Positions 30,931 through 35,024 of a stretch of 35,024 bases of DNA are shown here, in pieces (within the stretch, counting starts at the first letter, position 1; every line of letters begins with the position of its first letter). The stretch is from Flaviaestuariibacter sp. Lineage in GTDB: Bacteria; Bacteroidota; Bacteroidia; Chitinophagales; Chitinophagaceae. The translations under genes were made by a program, and so were the position numbers. The DNA is taken from positions 1 through 35,024 of the forward strand of contig JAQBNP010000211.1 in the NCBI GenBank assembly GCA_028288515.1, given 5' to 3'. Under the pieces are notes generated by a model, which saw only the letters and a list, made by a program, of their open reading frames with translations, was not told the DNA's origin and did no database searches.

Positions 30931-32169
30931 ATGATGCTGCGTCACATACCGTTTCTCAAGGCCGTGTTCCTGCACAGCGTAACGGCCGTCGGCGGCCCGC
31001 AGGCGCACCTGGCGATGATGCTGAAAACGTTTGTCCAGCAGACGCCTTATGTGACGGAGGCTGAGCTGATGGAGTACAATGGGTTTTGCAACCTGCTGCC
31101 GGGGGCCTCATCCACGCAAACGCTCACGCTGATCGGGTACAAGCGGGGAGGTGTTCCGCTGGCTGTCGTGACGCTGTTGATCTGGATCACGCCCGCGTGT
31201 TTGCTCATGGGATCCCTGTCGTTCCTGCTCCGCTATATGGATGCGAAGACATTGCATACCAATGTGTTCAAGTATATCCCCGCCATGGCGGTAGGTTTTC
31301 TGGCCTATGCGTCTGTAGCGGTCTTTAGGATCTCGATCAGGAACCCAATCACATGGCTGATAATGATAATATGTGCTGGGGCAACGTATTTCTATTTCCA
31401 TCTCCCTGGAATCTTTCCGGCTCTGATTGTGCTGAGTGGGATCGCGACCAACCTCAGCCAGAAGCGGATCCCGCAGAAGGAAGTGAAGCCGCGCAAGATC
31501 AAGTGGTGGAATATCTGGCTGTTTGCGTTCCTGTTCCTGGCGGCTGGTGTGCTGAGCGAGGTGGCTCGAAAGAACAACTGGCCGAATCGAACGCCCATCA
31601 ACCTTTTTGAGAACACGTACCGGATGGGAAGCCTGGTCTTCGGCGGCGGGCATGTATTGATGCCGCTGATGTACGAGCAGTTCTCGGTTCGTCCGGACCA
31701 GGTGAAAGTGCGTGACCCGAATGTCGTGCAGATCGACAAGGAGGAGATGATGACGGGTATCGGGATGGTGCGGGCGATGCCCGGGCCCGTGTTTGCGATC
31801 GGATCGTTTACCGGGGGAATGGCGTTGGAGAAATACGGTCCGGCCATGCAGGTCATTGGCTGCATTATCGGGTCGATCGCGATCTTTTTGCCGAGCGCCC
31901 TGCTGGTTCTTTTCTTTTACCCGATCTGGTACAACCTCAAAAAATACGCAGTGATCTACCGTTCTCTCGAGGGGATCAACGCGGCTGTTGTCGGGATTAT
32001 GATTGCCGCGACACTCTTCATCTCCAGGGATATCTCCTTGTTCGATGGGCGAATGAACAGCATCGTGAACCTGGCTGTGATCCTGATGACGTTTGTGATT
32101 CTTCAATTCACGCGCATTGCCTCACCGTTCCTGGTGTTGGGCGCGCTACTTCTTGGTTATTTACTCTGA
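30931..32169 (+). CDS. chrA: Chromate transporter (two-domain ChrA)
   Basis: About 412 residues with some ten hydrophobic helices and two CHR domains, as in long-chain ChrA proteins, which export chromate across the inner membrane. The first domain has [16 protein letters not shown], and [20 protein letters not shown] with the PGxxxTQ signature. The second has [19 protein letters not shown] and [19 protein letters not shown]. Tandem ATGs at 30931 and 30934 follow an AAGG. The gene is divergent from the M20 gene, and its last 13 bp overlap the 3' end of nadD on the opposite strand. Substrates other than chromate are possible for this family. Confidence 0.92.
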   Translation: MMLRHIPFLKAVFLHSVTAVGGPQAHLAMMLKTFVQQTPYVTEAELMEYNGFCNLLPGASSTQTLTLIGYKRGGVPLAVVTLLIWITPACLLMGSLSFLLRYMDAKTLHTNVFKYIPAMAVGFLAYASVAVFRISIRNPITWLIMIICAGATYFYFHLPGIFPALIVLSGIATNLSQKRIPQKEVKPRKIKWWNIWLFAFLFLAAGVLSEVARKNNWPNRTPINLFENTYRMGSLVFGGGHVLMPLMYEQFSVRPDQVKVRDPNVVQIDKEEMMTGIGMVRAMPGPVFAIGSFTGGMALEKYGPAMQVIGCIIGSIAIFLPSALLVLFFYPIWYNLKKYAVIYRSLEGINAAVVGIMIAATLFISRDISLFDGRMNSIVNLAVILMTFVILQFTRIASPFLVLGALLLGYLL

Positions 32170-32741
32170 GGCTTCCGAAAGAACCGGTTCGATCGGATCT
32201 CTTCTTCAACGTTCGGCGGAACGAGGAACCGGATGGACTTCCCGTCTTTGACGAGGTCGCGGATATGTGTTGCCGAAATCTCGAGGAGAGGCGCCTGCAT
32301 GATGCGGATGAGTGCGCCGTAATCGTCAGTGATGTCGAAGCCGGGACGGCGGTAAACAAGGAGCGGGTAGTTTTTTAGGATCACCTCGGCGTTCTTCCAT
32401 TGCGGCAGGTTTTGGAAAGAGTCGCTTCCCATGATGATCGAGAACTTGTGGGCCGGGTATTTCTCCTGCAGGTAAGCCAGGGTGTGGACAGTATACGAGG
32501 GCTTGGGCAGGGAGAATTCAACATCGACCGCTTTCATATCGTCAACGCCTTCGATAGCTGTTTGCACAAGGTGCAGGCGATCGTATTCATTGAGCAGGGT
32601 GGAGGAGGGCTTGAAAGGGTTTTGGGGCGAGACGACAAACCAGACTTTTTCGAGGTCGGTCTCGTTCAGGATGTGGTTGGCAATAATGAGATGCCCGACG
32701 TGAATAGGATTAAAGGATCCGAAATAAAGTCCGACCTGCAT
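32157..32741 (-). CDS. nadD: Nicotinate-nucleotide adenylyltransferase
   Basis: NadD joins nicotinate mononucleotide and ATP to give deamido-NAD, the penultimate step of NAD synthesis. The 194 residues carry the nucleotidyltransferase motif [10 protein letters not shown] (8-17), the SPQNPFKPS segment, [15 protein letters not shown] and the C-terminal [13 protein letters not shown] (ISxTxIR box). It begins 3 bp after the feoA stop, so feoA and nadD are one transcript. The 3' end overlaps convergent chrA by 13 bp. With nadA it gives two NAD-pathway genes within 15 kb of the predicted origin. Confidence 0.97.
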   Translation of the reverse strand: MQVGLYFGSFNPIHVGHLIIANHILNETDLEKVWFVVSPQNPFKPSSTLLNEYDRLHLVQTAIEGVDDMKAVDVEFSLPKPSYTVHTLAYLQEKYPAHKFSIIMGSDSFQNLPQWKNAEVILKNYPLLVYRRPGFDITDDYGALIRIMQAPLLEISATHIRDLVKDGKSIRFLVPPNVEEEIRSNRFFRKPQSK

Positions 32742-32744
32742 AGC

Positions 32745-32966
32745 CTAGATGGTTTCCACGATAATCTCGCCCGCTTCGCTTTTCCGGAGGCTCAACGAGT
32801 AGCCGGCTACTTTGATGGAGATTGGGTCACCAAGGGGAGCGACCTGCTCGACCACTACCTCTTCGCCAGGAATACAACCCATTTCCATCAGTTTAAGCTC
32901 GAGATCAGTGCTTTGGAAAGAGAGGATTCTGCCGCGCCCGCCTTGTTTCAATTCTGAAAGCCTCAT
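32745..32966 (-). CDS. feoA: FeoA ferrous iron transport accessory protein
   Basis: 73 residues, a small SH3-like cytosolic protein that supports FeoB. It reads MRLSELKQGGRGRILSFQ, continues through LELKLMEMGCIPGEEVVVEQ, then LGDPISIKVAGYSLSLRKSE and ends AGEIIVETI, the complete FeoA pattern including the MGCIPG turn. It is co-transcribed with nadD and lies 4.6 kb from feoB, whereas feoA and feoB are usually adjacent. A TAGCTTTG box lies 16 nt upstream. Confidence 0.94.
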   Translation of the reverse strand: MRLSELKQGGRGRILSFQSTDLELKLMEMGCIPGEEVVVEQVAPLGDPISIKVAGYSLSLRKSEAGEIIVETI

Positions 32967-32982
32967 GTTTGGGAATAAAGTT

Positions 32983-32990
32983 CAAAGCTA
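32983..32990 (-). promoter_or_regulatory. Possible -7 box of feoA-nadD
   Basis: TAGCTTTG on the minus strand fits TAnnTTTG exactly, 16 nt before the feoA ATG. The nearest upstream TTG is about 25 nt away, longer than the usual spacing. Confidence 0.45.
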
Positions 32991-33027
32991 TTGCAATCAT
33001 GCCGTTTCGATTTCCCAATTTTGAGCC

Positions 33028-33474
33028 ATGGCCAGTATTGACCCTTCGCGCGTGAGCTTTCATTACCTCGACGTCTCGTTCCAATTCCCGCAACGGACGA
33101 AGCTGAAGTTCTTCCTGCTTGAGCGGGTACTCAAGGAGAAGCGATCCGTAGACTCCCTTTCTTATATTTTCTGCACCGACGCCTACCTCCTGGAGATGAA
33201 CCGCCAGTTCCTCGACCACGATACGCTTACTGATATTATCACCTTCCCTTTTTCCGCTAACGGGGAACCGCTTCATTCGGACATCTATATCAGTGTGGAG
33301 CGTGTACGGGAGAACGCGAAAACGTTTGAGACCAGCTTCCGAAGAGAATTGCACCGCGTCATCTTTCACGGCCTGCTGCACCTGTTCGGCTATAAGGATA
33401 AGACGAAGCCCGACGCGGCCCGAATGCGCGAAATGGAAGAGTTGTTGTTGGACCAATACTTTCGTTCCACGTGA
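33028..33474 (+). CDS. ybeY: Endoribonuclease YbeY / rRNA maturation factor
   Basis: 148 residues. YbeY is a zinc-dependent RNase involved in 16S rRNA 3'-end maturation and ribosome quality control. The sequence shows LEMNRQFLDHDTLTDIITFP (the NxxxLxHDxxTDVLTFP-type box) and the zinc site HGLLHLFGYKD with H114 and H118. The third ligand position is D/K rather than the His of proteobacterial YbeY, which I recall as usual for Bacteroidota. The last codons (CGT TCC ACG TGA) form the left half of a parS-like palindrome. It is followed by mnmG on the same strand after 61 bp. Confidence 0.94.
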   Translation: MASIDPSRVSFHYLDVSFQFPQRTKLKFFLLERVLKEKRSVDSLSYIFCTDAYLLEMNRQFLDHDTLTDIITFPFSANGEPLHSDIYISVERVRENAKTFETSFRRELHRVIFHGLLHLFGYKDKTKPDAARMREMEELLLDQYFRST

Positions 33475-33478
33475 AACT
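33463..33478. other. parS-like palindrome 1 (ParB binding site)
   Basis: CGTTCCACGTGAAACT matches the widespread parS consensus TGTTTCACGTGAAACA at 13 of 16 positions, including the whole CACGTGAAAC core. It spans the ybeY stop codon. Confidence 0.65.
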
Positions 33479-33498
33479 TTGGCTCCTTTCATTTAACA

Positions 33499-33514
33499 TG
33501 TTCCCCGTGGAACA
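33499..33514. other. parS-like palindrome 2 (ParB binding site)
   Basis: TGTTCCCCGTGGAACA is a 16-bp palindrome with one mismatched pair, of the TGTTCCACGTGGAACA type. Its centre lies 36 bp from that of the first site, in the ybeY-mnmG gap. Confidence 0.55.
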
Positions 33515-33520
33515 TTGGTT

Positions 33521-33528
33521 TAATTTCG
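33521..33528 (+). promoter_or_regulatory. Possible -7 box of mnmG
   Basis: TAATTTCG is one base from TAnnTTTG and ends 7 nt before the mnmG ATG. No -33 TTG at the usual spacing was found. Confidence 0.3.
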
Positions 33529-33535
33529 CTTCCTT

Positions 33536-35024
33536 ATGTTTCCAGAATATGATGTGATCGTAGTTGGGGCCGGACACGCCGGTTGCGAAGCTGCAGCTGC
33601 AGCCGCAAACATGGGCTCTTCCGTGCTGCTCATCACAATGAACATGCAAACGATTGCCCAGATGAGCTGTAACCCGGCTATGGGTGGCATTGCGAAAGGG
33701 CAGATCGTGCGGGAAGTCGATGCTTTAGGCGGTTACTCCGGTATTGTTTCCGATGCCTCCATGATCCAGTTCCGCATGCTCAACCGCTCGAAAGGCCCAG
33801 CTATGTGGAGCCCTCGCTCGCAAAATGACCGGATGATGTTCGCCCAGAAGTGGCGTGACATGCTCGAAGCCACTCCAAACGTCGATTTCTACCAGGATAT
33901 GGTCAAGGAACTCATTGTTGATAACGGCAGCGCAAAGGGTGTTGTCACGGGCCTCGGTCATAAAATCCGCTCAAAGACCGTGGTCCTTACAAACGGCACC
34001 TTCTTGAATGGTGTCATCCATATTGGTGAAAAGCGCCTAGGCGGCGGCCGTGTCGCGGAACGTGCGGCAGAAGGCATCACCGAGCAGCTCGTTTCGCTCG
34101 GATTCGAAAGCGACCGCCTGAAGACCGGGACCCCGCCGCGTGTAGACGGTCGCTCGCTCGACTACTCTAAAATGGAGGAGCAACATGGGGACGACGAGAT
34201 CACGGGCTTTTCTTTCCTGCCAACAGAAAAACCGAAGCAGCAACGTAGCTGCTGGATCACTTATACAAGCCAGGAGGTTCACGATACGCTGAAAACCGGC
34301 TTCGACCGGAGCCCGATGTACACCGGGCGGATCGAAGGAACTGGTCCGCGGTACTGCCCCAGCATCGAGGACAAGATCAGTCGTTTTGCAGAACGCGACC
34401 GTCACCAGCTCTTCGTTGAGCCCGAAGGATGGAATACTGTCGAGGTATACGTAAATGGTTTTTCGACCTCACTGCCTGAAGAGGTTCAGTACGATGCTCT
34501 GCGTCGGGTTCCCGGCTTCGAAAACGTGCGCTTCTTTCGCCCGGGCTATGCGATCGAATACGATTATTTCCCACCAACTCAGCTGAATTACTCCCTCGAA
34601 ACCAAAGGGCTTCAGAACCTGTTCTTTGCCGGACAGATCAACGGCACCACTGGCTATGAAGAGGCGGCCTGCCAGGGATTAATGGCTGGAATCAACGCCC
34701 ACCTTCGTGTGAAAGACGAAGCACCGCTGGTCCTGAAAAGGAGCGAGGCCTATATCGGCGTGCTCATCGATGATCTTATTTCCAAAGGCACACAGGAGCC
34801 GTACCGGATGTTTACGTCACGGGCAGAATTCCGGACACTGCTTCGACAGGACAATGCCGACCTGCGCCTGACCGAGCTCAGCTATCGTCTTGGCCTTGCG
34901 TCGGAAGAGCGCATGCAAAACCTGCTGCGCAAGCGGTCTGAAGTTGACGCGATCAAAGCCTATATGGCGCAAACGGCACTTGAGCCGAATGAAGCGAATC
35001 CTTATTTCGAATCAGCCGGCAGCG
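33536..35024 (+). CDS. mnmG: tRNA uridine 5-carboxymethylaminomethyl modification enzyme MnmG (partial, 3' end outside window)
   Basis: MnmG (GidA) is an FAD-dependent enzyme that with MnmE modifies U34 of tRNAs. From ATG 33536 the frame is open to the window edge, 496 codons of the usual 620-630. The N-terminus MFPEYDVIVVGAGHAGCEAA carries the FAD-binding GxGxxG at 11-16. Family signatures follow: MSCNPAMGGIAKGQIVREVD, MLNRSKGPAMWSPRSQND, LTNGTFLNGVIHIGEKR, LKTGTPPRVDGRS, and YDYFPPTQLNYSLETKGLQN with FFAGQINGTTGYEEAACQGL, plus YRMFTSRAEFRTLLRQDNAD. In many bacteria mnmG lies near the replication origin, as here. Two parS-like sites precede it. Confidence 0.98.
   Translation, partial: MFPEYDVIVVGAGHAGCEAAAAAANMGSSVLLITMNMQTIAQMSCNPAMGGIAKGQIVREVDALGGYSGIVSDASMIQFRMLNRSKGPAMWSPRSQNDRMMFAQKWRDMLEATPNVDFYQDMVKELIVDNGSAKGVVTGLGHKIRSKTVVLTNGTFLNGVIHIGEKRLGGGRVAERAAEGITEQLVSLGFESDRLKTGTPPRVDGRSLDYSKMEEQHGDDEITGFSFLPTEKPKQQRSCWITYTSQEVHDTLKTGFDRSPMYTGRIEGTGPRYCPSIEDKISRFAERDRHQLFVEPEGWNTVEVYVNGFSTSLPEEVQYDALRRVPGFENVRFFRPGYAIEYDYFPPTQLNYSLETKGLQNLFFAGQINGTTGYEEAACQGLMAGINAHLRVKDEAPLVLKRSEAYIGVLIDDLISKGTQEPYRMFTSRAEFRTLLRQDNADLRLTELSYRLGLASEERMQNLLRKRSEVDAIKAYMAQTALEPNEANPYFESAGS

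Overview
The window looks like chromosomal DNA of a Bacteroidota, most likely Chitinophagaceae or a near relative, of moderately high GC. The evidence is phylum-typical proteins (a DUF2480 protein, an IPExxxVDY protein, a DUF2007 protein with a zinc ribbon), the phylum's TAnnTTTG promoter motif close to several start codons, few Shine-Dalgarno sites, and short AT-rich repeat words between genes. No rRNA, tRNA, CRISPR array, phage or insertion sequence was seen.

The main reading is that this is the chromosomal replication-origin region. The gene-free stretch at about 16.7-17.24 kb, between a SurA/PpiD-like foldase gene and nadA, holds three perfect DnaA boxes (TTATTCACA), several near-matches, a (TAG)4 run matching the DnaA-trio element, and an AT-rich tract next to it. 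dnaN lies 8 kb to the left. Two parS-like palindromes lie at the ybeY/mnmG junction 16 kb to the right.

Layout. 0-0.5 kb: 5' part of a secreted Ala/Thr/Lys-rich protein. 0.9-5.8 kb (minus): uvrD/pcrA helicase; then recX, an M28 peptidase and a VOC protein. recX has a homopolymer frameshift. 5.9-8.5 kb (minus): a cytosolic trypsin-like protease with a zinc ribbon, preceded by a partner that shares its C-terminal YbjN/CesT-like fold. 8.8-12.4 kb (plus): dnaN with a strong terminator, then a tight operon of DUF2007, sterol-desaturase-like, membrane protein and kdsB. 12.6-16.7 kb: corA, DUF2480, foldase. 16.7-18.3 kb: oriC and nadA. 18.3-18.8 kb: a 122-bp tandem duplication followed by an eleven-unit array of 21-bp repeats. 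18.8-23.5 kb: a protein with an internal duplication, an AT-richer accessory block of four small unknown (mostly membrane) proteins, and a DUF5694 protein. 23.6-25.7 kb (minus): M28-PDZ peptidase and IPExxxVDY protein. 25.9-28.6 kb: feoB and a lipoprotein. 28.5-30.8 kb (minus): M20 amidohydrolase and a beta-lactamase-fold hydrolase. 30.9-32.2 kb: chrA. 32.2-33.0 kb (minus): feoA-nadD. 33.0 kb to the end: ybeY and a partial mnmG.

Functional themes are replication and repair (oriC, dnaN, uvrD, recX, parS-like sites), NAD synthesis (nadA, nadD), ferrous iron uptake with feoA and feoB uncoupled, envelope biogenesis (kdsB, foldase), RNA maturation (ybeY, mnmG) and exported peptidases. Gene functions rest on motifs recognised by eye. 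No database search was possible.
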